Below are positions 43,891 to 54,200 of a stretch of DNA of 64,000 nt, piece after piece. Source of the stretch: Modicisalibacter xianhensis. Its GTDB lineage: Bacteria; Pseudomonadota; Gammaproteobacteria; Pseudomonadales; Halomonadaceae. The stretch is taken from positions 1-64,000 of the forward strand of contig NZ_FOPY01000002.1 in assembly GCF_900113605.1 (NCBI RefSeq), in the 5' to 3' direction. Every line of letters starts with the position of its first letter. The first letter of the stretch is position 1. Made by a program: the position numbers and the translations under genes. The notes under the pieces were generated by a model. That model saw nothing but the letters and a program-made list of their open reading frames with translations, was not told where the DNA came from and searched no databases.

Positions 43891-45039
43891 TCAGGACGGG
43901 GGATAGCGTCGGCTCAGCTCGTCATCATACTCGCCGTGCCCATGGCCCACATAGACCTGCGGCAGCCATTGCAGGTCATGCCCCAGCCGCTCCATCGAGT
44001 CCTGCAGTTCCAGCGCGGCGACCCACGCCTGGGGCAGCCCGCCGAGACCGAAGCGAAGGCCGAGCAGATTGCCGGCGAGCAGGCCGGCGTCCTTGCTGTC
44101 ACCGCCATGGTTCACCGCCCACAGCACGCCCTGCCGGTAATTCCCGGCAGCCAACGCACACCATGTCGCGACGGCCAAGGCTTCCTGAGCGGTTCGTCCG
44201 GCACCGAGCGCCGCAATCCCCTGCGGGCTGGGCACGCTGCCCTGGGCATGCAACTCACGGACCGCATCGAGCAGAAAACGAATCTCCGCCTGGCAACGCG
44301 ACAGGCTGGCCCGTTCGTCATCGTTCTCGATGTAAAAATCGATGCAGGCTCCGCTATCCATGAAGGTCAGCGCCTGGGGCAGCAGCGTCTCGAGGGATTG
44401 CTCGCTTTCGAGCAGACCATTGATCAGGTAAGCGAACACACCGGCACCAAGATAAGCGCAGGGGTGGCCATGGGTCAGGCGGGCGGCCTCGCAGGCCACC
44501 GAGAAGGCTCGCTCACGATGCCGGAGCAGAAAGTCACTCCAGGGAAACAGCCCGATGGCCGCGGCTCGCGCCAGGGCAGCACTGCCGTTGACCGCATTGC
44601 GTGGCAGCGAGGTAAAGGCCGGGGCCTGTTGCAGAGCCTTCAGGCATGTCTCGTCGGGAAAGTGTCGCTGGTGAAGCTGTGGATTGACGACCAGTCCATT
44701 ATTCCGGTCGACACCGGCGACAGTCGGCGTGACGCCCTGGGTGACTGCCCAGCGCATCAGGGCATGATGAATGACGGCGACCGGATCGTAGATGTCACGC
44801 TCCTGGATACGCACATAAGCGCGCAACATCCCCTCGGCAGTAAACAACATCGTCTGGGTCGCCCCACTGACGCCTCCCCGCACGCCACCGAGCCCCAGCA
44901 GGTCGCTCACCCCGTCGGGACCGAACTGTGCGACGATCTTGTCCCATCCCTGCGATTCGATCGGCGCGCCCAAGGCATCGCCGATAGCTCCACCCAACAG
45001 GCAAGCCTGTGTCAGTTCGATCCGTTGTGCCGTATTCAT
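43891..45039 (-). CDS. ADP-ribosylglycohydrolase-fold protein with degenerate metal sites
   Basis: Protein of 382 residues in the ADP-ribosylglycohydrolase (DraG/ARH) family. The opening ACLLGGAIGDALGAPIES is typical. Family members bind two magnesium ions through a (S/T)DDT motif and a GDSDST-like motif. Here the first reads SGATQTM (residues 58-64) and the second GGDSKDAG (312-319), so both Asp of the first site, and the second Asp and Thr of the other, are missing. The frame is intact and full length. It could be a pseudoenzyme or have changed chemistry. The ATG at 45039 follows a GGGAGG site. Confidence 0.75.
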   Translation of the reverse strand: MNTAQRIELTQACLLGGAIGDALGAPIESQGWDKIVAQFGPDGVSDLLGLGGVRGGVSGATQTMLFTAEGMLRAYVRIQERDIYDPVAVIHHALMRWAVTQGVTPTVAGVDRNNGLVVNPQLHQRHFPDETCLKALQQAPAFTSLPRNAVNGSAALARAAAIGLFPWSDFLLRHRERAFSVACEAARLTHGHPCAYLGAGVFAYLINGLLESEQSLETLLPQALTFMDSGACIDFYIENDDERASLSRCQAEIRFLLDAVRELHAQGSVPSPQGIAALGAGRTAQEALAVATWCALAAGNYRQGVLWAVNHGGDSKDAGLLAGNLLGLRFGLGGLPQAWVAALELQDSMERLGHDLQWLPQVYVGHGHGEYDDELSRRYPPS

Positions 45040-45291
45040 ACTCGACCTCCCGCCCCATGGCTCTAGGAGCAAGGCTAGGGCCAGCATACGACAACACGTG
45101 TCGTTCGCCACCTAACTCCGAGCAGGTTACGACTCGAGAACCAGACGAGACTCGCCTTCATCAAGGCCACACGACCACCCCGCTCATCGGCGTCGCACCA
45201 TCTCTCTCATTCCCGTGGCGTCTACCTGTTGCTCACTGTCTTGGAACCGGGCGTCCTATAGTAGGTTCAACCTCGAACGGAGATGACCTAA

Positions 45292-46620
45292 ATGCCCAAA
45301 CCATTGACCTGGCCCTTGCGAGTACTGAACCGCTTTCGCCAGAGCATCGCGTACCTGACCAGCCTGATTACCCTGGTTTACCTGGGCCTGGCACTGCTCG
45401 TGGTGCTGCTCCCCGTCGATGCCTCCGTGCTGCCGGATTTTCTCGAGTTCGTGAACTTCGACGACCCGGATACGGCACGCACGCTACTGGCGACACTGAT
45501 TGCTGGGATGATCTCGCTGATGGTGTTCAGCTTTTCGATGGTCATGTCGGTACTCAGCCAGGCAGGGGGTAACTTTTCCCATAAGCTGGTTTTCGGACTG
45601 GTCACGGAGCGTCGCCATCAGCAGGTGCTGGGCCATTACCTGGGCACGATCCTGTTCATCCTGGTGCTGCTGATGGTGCCGGAGGATGGCAGGACCCCCG
45701 ATCTCTGGCGTTCACTGGCCGTCTACCTGGGCGCCGCGATGGTGATCCACTGCCTGGCACTGTTCGTCTACTTCATTCACAACGCCTCCCAATCCGTGCA
45801 GATCAATGCCGTCACGCAGGAACTGCATCGCTCCGCGCTGCAATCCATGGAAGGGCTTCAGGCCAGGCAGGCCCAGTCCCGATGGTGCTACGCCAGCGAT
45901 CGTCGAGTGCCTGCCAACTGCCATATCATTCATGCCCGGCAGAGTGGCTATATCCAGCGCACCCATCTCGACGAGTTGGCCAACCTGGCCAAGCAGTCAA
46001 ACGTCACCATTCATTTCAATTTTACGCTGGGCGACTTCATCGTCAGAGGCTTTCCGATATTGCAGATAGAGACGGCGCGTTCCCTTGACGATGACTGGTG
46101 CGAAGCCGTGAGAGCTCAACTGGAGTACGTGGAAGGCGAGTCGATCCAGGACCTCTACGTCAATGGGCTGACACAGCTCATGGAGATCGCCATCAAGGCC
46201 CTTTCCCCCGGCATCAACGACCCGGGCACCGCCAGGCTGTGTCTGCACCAGATCACCGAGCTGCTCTGCGAGCGGCTCAGGTTCCAGCCCTGCAACACCC
46301 TGGCTGACGACACGGGACAGGTCAGGGTCACCTGGCCCGAGGAGTCGCTGGAAAGCCTGCTCTACAAGTTGTATACGCCCATTTTGCATTACGGACGCGA
46401 CGACGTGAGCATCGGCCTGGCTCTGCTGCAATCACTCAAGACCCTGTCTCTGTTCGCCGATGCCGAGCAACGTGAGCTTATCCAGGCACATGCGCAACGC
46501 GTCGTCGCTGCATTGGCCGACCGGGTCAGCGACTCGCTGGACAGTCGGTTCATTCTCGAACGCCTCGATGGCGGCACGCATCGGCTCAACTTGTCGCGTG
46601 AATCGTTCGAGACTATTTAA
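45292..46620 (+). CDS. DUF2254 predicted membrane protein
   Basis: Protein of 442 residues in the DUF2254 family (PF10011). Four membrane segments lie at about 18-40, 65-88, 112-132 and 142-165, with a large soluble C-terminal part. The family-typical KALSPGINDPGTA and GDFIVRGFPILQI segments are present. Function is unknown in the family. It has a GGAG site and precedes the Spo0M-like gene by 86 bp, so they may be co-transcribed. Confidence 0.82.
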   Translation: MPKPLTWPLRVLNRFRQSIAYLTSLITLVYLGLALLVVLLPVDASVLPDFLEFVNFDDPDTARTLLATLIAGMISLMVFSFSMVMSVLSQAGGNFSHKLVFGLVTERRHQQVLGHYLGTILFILVLLMVPEDGRTPDLWRSLAVYLGAAMVIHCLALFVYFIHNASQSVQINAVTQELHRSALQSMEGLQARQAQSRWCYASDRRVPANCHIIHARQSGYIQRTHLDELANLAKQSNVTIHFNFTLGDFIVRGFPILQIETARSLDDDWCEAVRAQLEYVEGESIQDLYVNGLTQLMEIAIKALSPGINDPGTARLCLHQITELLCERLRFQPCNTLADDTGQVRVTWPEESLESLLYKLYTPILHYGRDDVSIGLALLQSLKTLSLFADAEQRELIQAHAQRVVAALADRVSDSLDSRFILERLDGGTHRLNLSRESFETI

Positions 46621-46706
46621 ACCGATGCAGATCGCCCGGACATGACGTGTCATGTCACCATGGCACTGTTGGCAAACTTCCCATACAGCACGGCAAGGAG
46701 TCGAAG

Positions 46707-47465
46707 ATGCTCGACAAACTGATGGCAGCCATCGGAATCGGCAGTGCTCAGGTGGACACCCGCCTGGAGGCGGATGTCGTCCGCGCCGGCGAGACACTGC
46801 GCGGCCAGATTCACATCAAGGGCGGCGAAGTGGCCCAGGAGATCGACGGCCTGACCCTGGACCTGGTCAGTGAAGTCACTGAGGAAGTCGACGACAAGAA
46901 GGTGCGTGTACCGCACAGCTGGGCGCGCCTGAGCCTGACCGAGCGACTCAGCGTGCAGCCCGGTGCATCACAGGTCCACGATTTCACATTGGATATCCCG
47001 CTGCTCTCGCCGCTGTCGATAGGCCGCCAGCAGCCCCGCACCTGGGTCGCGACTCGAGCAGACATCGCCATGGCCATCGACCCGCGCGACCAGGACGCCC
47101 TGCGCATCCAGCCCGCGCCGCTGCACGAGAACGTGCTCGACGCCATGGCGGCCCTGGGCTTTCGCCTGACTGAGGCACCGCTGAACCGCTCGCGGATGAA
47201 CCCGCAGACCGGCTTCGTCCAGGAGTTCGAGTTCAAGCCCGAGCGCGGTGGGCGCTTCTCGCACCTCGACGAGGCGGAACTGGCCTTTCTGCCCTCCCGC
47301 GAAGGGGTGCTCGATCTGCTGATACAGCGCGATACCAAGGCGCGCGGCCTCGGCTCGATGTTTGCCGAGATGACCGGCACCGACGAGCAATTCCACCGCC
47401 TGACCCTGCACGGCAACGAAACCCGGCAGACCCTGCAGGATGCCCTGGCACGGAACCTGTCCTGA
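46707..47465 (+). CDS. Spo0M-family (SpoOM/arrestin-like) protein
   Basis: Soluble protein of 252 residues resembling Spo0M, a regulator of sporulation entry in Bacillus with an arrestin-like beta-sandwich. Landmarks are MLDKLMAAIGIGSAQVDT at the start, RAGETLRGQIHIKGGEVAQEIDG, LDIPLLSPLSIG and GFVQEFEFKP. Non-sporulating bacteria often carry it with unknown, perhaps envelope-stress, function. The ATG at 46707 follows an AAGGAG site. Confidence 0.83.
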   Translation: MLDKLMAAIGIGSAQVDTRLEADVVRAGETLRGQIHIKGGEVAQEIDGLTLDLVSEVTEEVDDKKVRVPHSWARLSLTERLSVQPGASQVHDFTLDIPLLSPLSIGRQQPRTWVATRADIAMAIDPRDQDALRIQPAPLHENVLDAMAALGFRLTEAPLNRSRMNPQTGFVQEFEFKPERGGRFSHLDEAELAFLPSREGVLDLLIQRDTKARGLGSMFAEMTGTDEQFHRLTLHGNETRQTLQDALARNLS

Positions 47466-47607
47466 CCCCGCCTGGCTGATGACGCAAGCGCCGGTGCCCG
47501 GCGAGCATCGGCGCTTGCAGTGGTGACCGCGACATGGTTTATTCCCGCGCCTCGTCCAGTCCGGTATGGTTGGAACGTGTTCGACCGCCCCGCATCAAGG
47601 AAGCGCC

Positions 47608-50600
47608 ATGTCCCTGTTTTCTAACGACGCCCTGCAGCCCGGCTTCATGGTCGTCCATGGCAATCGCCTGGAAGACCTGCGCGGCGTGGCGGTGGAATGG
47701 ATGAAGCGTCATCCGCTGGCGCCGCTGGAAAACGAAGTCATCCTGGTACAGAGCAACGGCATCGCCCAGTGGATGAAGCTGGCGCTCGCCGCAGACACCG
47801 ACGAGGCCGGCACCGGCGGCTCCGGCATTGCTGCCGCGCTGGACATCACCCTGCCGGCACGCTTTCTATGGCAGGCCTACCGCGCCGTTCTTACCCATAT
47901 CGAGAACGATCCCGCTGCCGTGCCCTCGACCTCGCCGTTCGACAAGGCGCGGCTGACCTGGCGCCTGCTGCGTCTGTTGCCCGAACTGATGACGCACGAC
48001 ACCTTCGCGCCGCTCAAGCAGTTCCTGGATGGCGATGGCGACCTGCGCAAGCACCACCAGCTGGCCGAGCGCCTGGCCGACCTGTTCGACCAGTACCAGG
48101 TCTACCGCGCCGACTGGCTGGATGCCTGGGGGCGCGGCGAGGACGTGCTGATCACCGCGCGTGGCGAGTCCCGCCCGCTGGATGAAGGCCAGCGCTGGCA
48201 GCCCGAGCTGTGGCGCGCCATCCGCGAGGACGTGGGTAGCGATGGCATCGACTCCAGCCGCGCCATGGTCCACCGGCGCTTTCTCGATGCCGCCCAGGCA
48301 CTGACGCCCGAGAATCGCCCGCCGGGCCTGCCGCGCCGGGTCATGGTGTTCGGCATCTCCTCGCTGCCGCAACAGGCGCTCGAGGCGATGGCCGCCATCG
48401 CCCGCTGCTGCCAGGTGGTGCTGTGCGTACATAACCCCTGCCAGCACTACTGGGCGGACATCATCGAACACAAGGACCTGCTGCGCGCACGGCGTTTTCG
48501 CCAGGCACGCAAGGACGGCATGCCCGAGCGCCTCGACGTGATCGGCGACGGTGACGGCGAGGCCGACCTGCACTTGCATGCCCAGCCGCTGCTGGCGGCG
48601 TGGGGCAAGCAGGGCCGCGATTACCTGCGCCTGCTCGACGAGCACGACGACACCCAGCAGTACGAACGCCTGTTCGCCGCCGAGTCGCTGCGCATCGACC
48701 TGTTCGACTCGAACGGCGACGGCTGCCTGCTGCACCAGCTGCAGGACGACATTCGCGAGCTGCGCCCGCTGCACGAGACCCGCGAGCGCTGGCCGGCCGT
48801 GGACACCCACCGCGATGACTCGGTGGTCTTCCATGTCGCCCACAGTGCCCAGCGTGAAGTCGAGATCCTTCACGACCAGCTGCTCGCCGCGTTCAGCGCC
48901 GACCCGAGCCTGCGCCCGCGTGACGTGATCGTCATGGTGCCGGACATCGACAGCTACGCGCCGCACATCCAGGCAGTGTTCGGGCAGATGCCAACCGACG
49001 ACCCGCGCCACATCCCCTTCACGCTGTCGGACCAGGGCAGCCGCCACCGCCTGCCGCTGCTGATCGCACTGGAAAAGCTGCTGCGCCTGCCCGAGCTGCG
49101 CCTGTCGGTCAGCGACCTGCTCGACCTGCTCGACGTGCCCGCGCTGCGCACGCGCTTCGGCATCGCCGAGGACGACCTGCCCACCCTTCGCCGCTGGATT
49201 CACGGCGCCGGTATCCGCTGGGGCCTGCACGGCCTGCAGCGCCGCAGCCTCGACCTGCCCGACGGCATGGAACAGAACACCTGGACCTTCGGCCTGCGCC
49301 GCCTGCTGCTGGGCTACACCGTGGGCAGCGCCGCCGATGGCGCCTGGCGGGATATCGAGCCGTTCGATGACATCGGCGGACTGGAAGCGCAGCTCGCCGG
49401 CCCGCTGGCGACGCTGCTGGAGACCCTCGAGGACCAGTGGCACGCGCTGCGCGGCGAGACCGACGTGGTCGGCTGGGGCACGCGCCTGCGCGCCCTGCTC
49501 GAGGCCTGTTTCTTCGCCGACGAGGCCCGCGACAGCCTGGTGCTTACCCAACTCGAACAGGCCCTGCAAACCTGGCAGGAAAGCGCGTTGGAGGCCGGCC
49601 TGACCCGCGACCTGCCGCTGTCCATCGTGCGCGAGCACTGGCTTGACCAGATCGACGAGCAGACCCTGTCGCAGCGCTTCATGGCCGGCGCGGTCAACTT
49701 CGCCACGCTGATGCCGATGCGCGCCATCCCCTTCCAGCGTGTCTGCCTGCTGGGCATGAACGACGGCGACTACCCGCGCAGCCATCCGCCCATCGACTTC
49801 GACCTGATGAACGGCGACTACCGTCCCGGCGACCGCTCGCGCCGCGAGGACGACCGTTACCTGTTCCTCGAGGCGCTGCTCTCGTCGCGCCAGCAGTTCT
49901 ACGTCAGTTGGGTGGGTCGCAGTATCGTCGACAACAGCGAGAAGCCGGCCTCGGTGCTGGTCGGCCAGTTGCGCGACCATCTGGCGGCCGGCTGGCGCAC
50001 TGACGACGACACCGACCTGCTCGGCGCGCTGACCACCTTTCATCCATTGCAACCGTTCAGCCGCGCCTACTTCCCTGCCGCCGAGGAGTACGCCGCGCGC
50101 AACGTGGCGGCACGTCGGCTGGTGACCTATGCCCATGAGTGGCGAGCCGTGCATCACGAAGCGACGGACAACGAGGCGCTGAGCGTCTCGTCGAGATCAG
50201 ACGTTCTGGCCGACTTCGAACAGGATACGCCACTGACGCTGCACCAACTCGGCAGCTTCCTGCGCAACCCCGCCAAGGCGTTCTTCAACACTCGGCTCAA
50301 GGTCTACCTGGAGCGCGAGGATATCGTCAGCCTCGACCAGGAGCCCTTCGCCCTCGACGGGCTGGAACAGTGGCAACTGCAGGACCTGTTGATCCAGGCC
50401 CAGCGTCAGGCCGTGGACAGCGGCCACTCCCGCGAGGCGGCACTGAGCGACATGCTCGATACCCTGCAGGGCCAGGGCGTGCTGGCCATGGGCGCCTTTG
50501 GGGAACGCATGCGCGATTCCCTGGCCGAGCCCATGGAAGCGCTGTTCGACGACTATCGCCAGGCCTTGGATGAGTGGCCTTACGCGTTTGATGAGCCGGC

Positions 50601-51201
50601 GCCGGTACGCCTGGCAATTCCCGGCGGCCCGCTGCTGGAAGACTGGCTGGGCGATCTGCGCCACGACGACGCCGGCAACCGCTGTCGCCTGCTGCTTATC
50701 AGCAGCAGCCTGGTGAAAAAGAACCGCTACAACTGGCACCACCTGCTTCGCCCCTGGGTGGCGCACCTGGCGGGACACCTTACGTCTCACCCTGACGACG
50801 CGCCGCTGACCACGCGCCTGCTCTCCAAGGCGGGCAACATCACATTGCCACCGCTCGATCCCGCCGTGGCCCGCGAGCACTTGCGCGCCCTGATTGATGC
50901 CTGGCAGGTCGGCATGCAATCCCCCCTGCCGTTGGCCACCGGCACCGCCTTCGCCTGGCTGGGCAAGGAAGGCAACCCGGAAAGCACGCCGGACAGCGAT
51001 GCCTGGAAAGCGGCGATCAGCGCCTTCCAGGGCGATGACTTCGTGGCCGGCGAGGTCGGCCGCGACCCGTACCTGGCCCACCGCTGGGCGACCTTCGCCA
51101 CGCTCTACCAGACGCATCTCGGCACGCCCTATGCCTTCGCCACCCTGAGCGAGCGCTTGCTGGCCCCCGTGTACCACGCCGTGAAGGGAGGCGGAAAATG
51201 A
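47608..51201 (+). CDS. recC: Exodeoxyribonuclease V subunit gamma (RecC)
   Basis: RecBCD complex scaffold of 1197 residues, slightly longer than E. coli RecC (1122). It holds the inactive helicase and nuclease folds that split the DNA strands and recognise Chi. The N terminus (FMVVHGNRLEDLRGVAVEWM, ENEVILVQSNGIAQWMKLAL) matches the family, and GMNDGDYPRSHPPIDFDLM and RREDDRYLFLEALLSS lie in the central region. The ATG at 47608 follows AAGGAAGCG. The gene overlaps recB by 4 bp. Gene order is recC-recB-recD, without a protease gene between them. Confidence 0.92.
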   Translation: MSLFSNDALQPGFMVVHGNRLEDLRGVAVEWMKRHPLAPLENEVILVQSNGIAQWMKLALAADTDEAGTGGSGIAAALDITLPARFLWQAYRAVLTHIENDPAAVPSTSPFDKARLTWRLLRLLPELMTHDTFAPLKQFLDGDGDLRKHHQLAERLADLFDQYQVYRADWLDAWGRGEDVLITARGESRPLDEGQRWQPELWRAIREDVGSDGIDSSRAMVHRRFLDAAQALTPENRPPGLPRRVMVFGISSLPQQALEAMAAIARCCQVVLCVHNPCQHYWADIIEHKDLLRARRFRQARKDGMPERLDVIGDGDGEADLHLHAQPLLAAWGKQGRDYLRLLDEHDDTQQYERLFAAESLRIDLFDSNGDGCLLHQLQDDIRELRPLHETRERWPAVDTHRDDSVVFHVAHSAQREVEILHDQLLAAFSADPSLRPRDVIVMVPDIDSYAPHIQAVFGQMPTDDPRHIPFTLSDQGSRHRLPLLIALEKLLRLPELRLSVSDLLDLLDVPALRTRFGIAEDDLPTLRRWIHGAGIRWGLHGLQRRSLDLPDGMEQNTWTFGLRRLLLGYTVGSAADGAWRDIEPFDDIGGLEAQLAGPLATLLETLEDQWHALRGETDVVGWGTRLRALLEACFFADEARDSLVLTQLEQALQTWQESALEAGLTRDLPLSIVREHWLDQIDEQTLSQRFMAGAVNFATLMPMRAIPFQRVCLLGMNDGDYPRSHPPIDFDLMNGDYRPGDRSRREDDRYLFLEALLSSRQQFYVSWVGRSIVDNSEKPASVLVGQLRDHLAAGWRTDDDTDLLGALTTFHPLQPFSRAYFPAAEEYAARNVAARRLVTYAHEWRAVHHEATDNEALSVSSRSDVLADFEQDTPLTLHQLGSFLRNPAKAFFNTRLKVYLEREDIVSLDQEPFALDGLEQWQLQDLLIQAQRQAVDSGHSREAALSDMLDTLQGQGVLAMGAFGERMRDSLAEPMEALFDDYRQALDEWPYAFDEPAPVRLAIPGGPLLEDWLGDLRHDDAGNRCRLLLISSSLVKKNRYNWHHLLRPWVAHLAGHLTSHPDDAPLTTRLLSKAGNITLPPLDPAVAREHLRALIDAWQVGMQSPLPLATGTAFAWLGKEGNPESTPDSDAWKAAISAFQGDDFVAGEVGRDPYLAHRWATFATLYQTHLGTPYAFATLSERLLAPVYHAVKGGGK

Positions 51202-54200
51202 GCGATGTCACGCAGCTTGATCCACTCAACTTTCCCTTGCACGGCAGCCGACTGATCGAAGCCAGCGCCGGCACCGGCAAGACCTTCACCATCGCCCTGC
51301 TCTATGTGCGCCTGGTGCTTGGTGCGCGCCGCGACGACGATCCCGCCGCCTTCGCCCGGCCGCTGACGCCGCCGGAAATCCTGGTGGTGACCTTCACCAA
51401 CGCCGCCACCCAGGAACTGCGCGAGCGTATCCGTCACCGCCTGGTCGAGGCTGCCGAGGTGTTTCGTGCCGGCGCGCAGACCGACACCAGCGAGGCCACC
51501 GCCAAGCCGGCCGATCCGCTCCTGCTCCAGCTGCGCGACGAGTACGACCCGGCCACCTGGCCAGCCTGCGCACGCCGCCTGCAACTGGCCGCCGAGTGGA
51601 TGGACGAGGCCGCCGTCTCGACCATCCACAGCTGGTGCTATCGCATGCTGCGCGAGCATGCCTTCGACAGTGGCAGCCTGTTCTCGCTCAACCTAGAAAA
51701 CGACCAGAGCGAGCTGATCAGCGAAGTGGTGCGCGACTACTGGCGCAGCTTCTACTACCCGATGAGCGTCGACGAGCTGCCCGCGGTGATGCGCTACTGG
51801 CAGTCGCCCGACACACTCTACGAGCATATCTGCCGACTGCTGCCCGAGTGCGACGCCCTGCCCGAGGGCGCGCCGCCGCCCGACGAGGCGCTGAATGAAG
51901 CCCGGGAAGCGACTGCTCAGCGTCTCGCCGAGCTCAAGGCGCCCTGGTCGCAATGGGTGGATGAGTGCGAAGCCCTGTTCGAGGACGCCGCCAAGCGCAA
52001 GGCCTTCAAGGGCCAGAGCTTCAATGCCCGCAGCCGCGCCAACTGGCTGGGCGCGTTACGTGATTGGTGTCAGGGTGACGACGTGCGACCGGCGCTGACC
52101 GAGGCCGCCTGGAAGCGCCTGACACCGAACGGCATGGCCGAGATCTGGCTCAAGGGCGAGCCACCCGATCACCCCGCGCTCAGTGCCATCGTCGAGTTAC
52201 AGACCGAACTCGAGGCGTTGCCCGAGCCGCGCGCCACGCTGCTGCTTCATGCCGTGCACTGGTGCCGCGCGCGCCTGGAGCGCGAGCAACTGCGCCGCGC
52301 CGAGATGGGCCCCAACGAACTGCTGACTCATCTCGACCGCGCCCTGGCCGGGGGCAACTGCGAAGCGCTGGGCGCACAGATCCGCCGCCAGTTCCCGGTG
52401 GCGCTGATCGACGAGTTCCAGGATACCGACCCGGTGCAGTACCGCATCTTCGACTGCATCTACCGCATCAAGGAGAACCGCCGCGACAACGGCGTGTTCT
52501 TGATCGGCGACCCCAAGCAGGCGATCTACGCCTTCCGCGGCGCCGACATTCACACTTACCTGCAGGCGCGCCGCGATACGGCAGGCCGGCATGTCACGCT
52601 GGGCACCAACTTCCGTTCCTGCACGCCGATGGTCGAGGCAGTCAACCGTTGCTTCGCGCATGCCGAGCAGCACCCGCCCGGCGCGTTCCTGTTCAAGGGC
52701 AAGGACGGCAGCAATCCCGTCCCGTTCAATACCGTCGCGGCCAAGGGGCGCAAGGACGCACTCACCCTGAACGGCCAGCCGCTGTCGGCCATGACCCTGT
52801 GGCAACTGGAAAGCGACGAGCCGCTGGCCAAGGGTGCCTATCACACCGAGATGGCCGAACGCTGCGCCAGCGCCATGGTCGAGCTACTCGACCATGGCCA
52901 GCACGGCCGCGCCGGCTTCCGTAGTGATGACACTTTCAAGCCACTCAGGCCCTCCGACATGGCGGTGCTGGTCAACGGCCTGGGTGAAGCCCGGGCCATC
53001 CGCCAGGCACTGGCCCGGCGCGGGGTGAAGAGCGTGTACCTGTCCGACAAGGACAAGGTGTTCACCTCGCCCATCGCGCCACAGGTCGAAACCTGGCTGC
53101 GGGCCTGCGCCGAGCCCGACGACGACCGCAAGCTGCGTGCTGCCCTGGCCACGCCCGCGCTGGGGCTCGACCTGCCCGAACTCGATGCCTTGAATGAGGA
53201 CGAACTGGCCTGGGAAGGCCGGGTCATGCAGTTCCGCGATTATCACCGCCAGTGGCAGTTCCAGGGCGTGCTGCCACTGCTGCGCCGGGTGATGAACGAC
53301 TTCGCCGTACCCGCCCGGCTGCTCGCCGACGGGCCCGCCAGCGATGGTGAACGCCTACTCACTGATTTGCTTCACCTGGGCGAGTTGCTTCAGCAGGCCA
53401 GCCAGGAACTCGACGGCGAGCATGCGCTGATCCGCTTTCTCGCCGAGGCCATCGCCGACCCGCAGGGCCAGGGCGACGCCCACAAGCTGCGCCTGGAAAG
53501 CGATGCCGATCTGGTCCAGGTGGTCACTATCCACAAGTCCAAGGGCCTGGAGTACCCACTGGTGTTCCTGCCCTTCATCTGCAGCCACCGCCCGACCAAG
53601 AAGGACGACTCGCCGCTGCGCTGGCACGACGATGCCGGCAGGCTGCAGATCAGCCTGGAAGCCGACGAGGCCATCCTCGAGCGTGCCGACCGCGAGCGCC
53701 TCGGTGAGGACCTACGCAAGCTCTACGTCGCGCTGACCCGCGCCCGCCACGCCACCTGGCTGGGCATGGCGCCGCTCAAGGGCATGGAAAGCTGCGCCGT
53801 GGGGCAACTGCTGGCCAACGGCGAAGCCATCGCGCCGTCCAACTTCGGCAATATGCTGGCCACACTCAAGGGCCGCTGCGAGTCGATTGAATTGTGCCCC
53901 GCGCCAGAGATCACTCGCCGCGTCATCAGTCTGGACGACAAACAACCGCTGCTTGGTGAAGTGCGCCAGCCGCTGCGCCGCGCCCGCGAGCACTGGTGGA
54001 TCGCCAGCTATTCGGCGCTGCGCTTCTCCGGCGAGGCTCCAGCCATCGCCCCCGAAACGACGTTTGCGCCCATCGAGTCCACGGCAAGCACCACAAACGA
54101 GTCGACACCGTTCGAACCGGCGACTGCCGTCGAAGCCACCGCCTTCGAGGTCATGGCCGAGCCCCGCGACAGTTCCGAACCCGACGCGCCGGTGCCCAGC

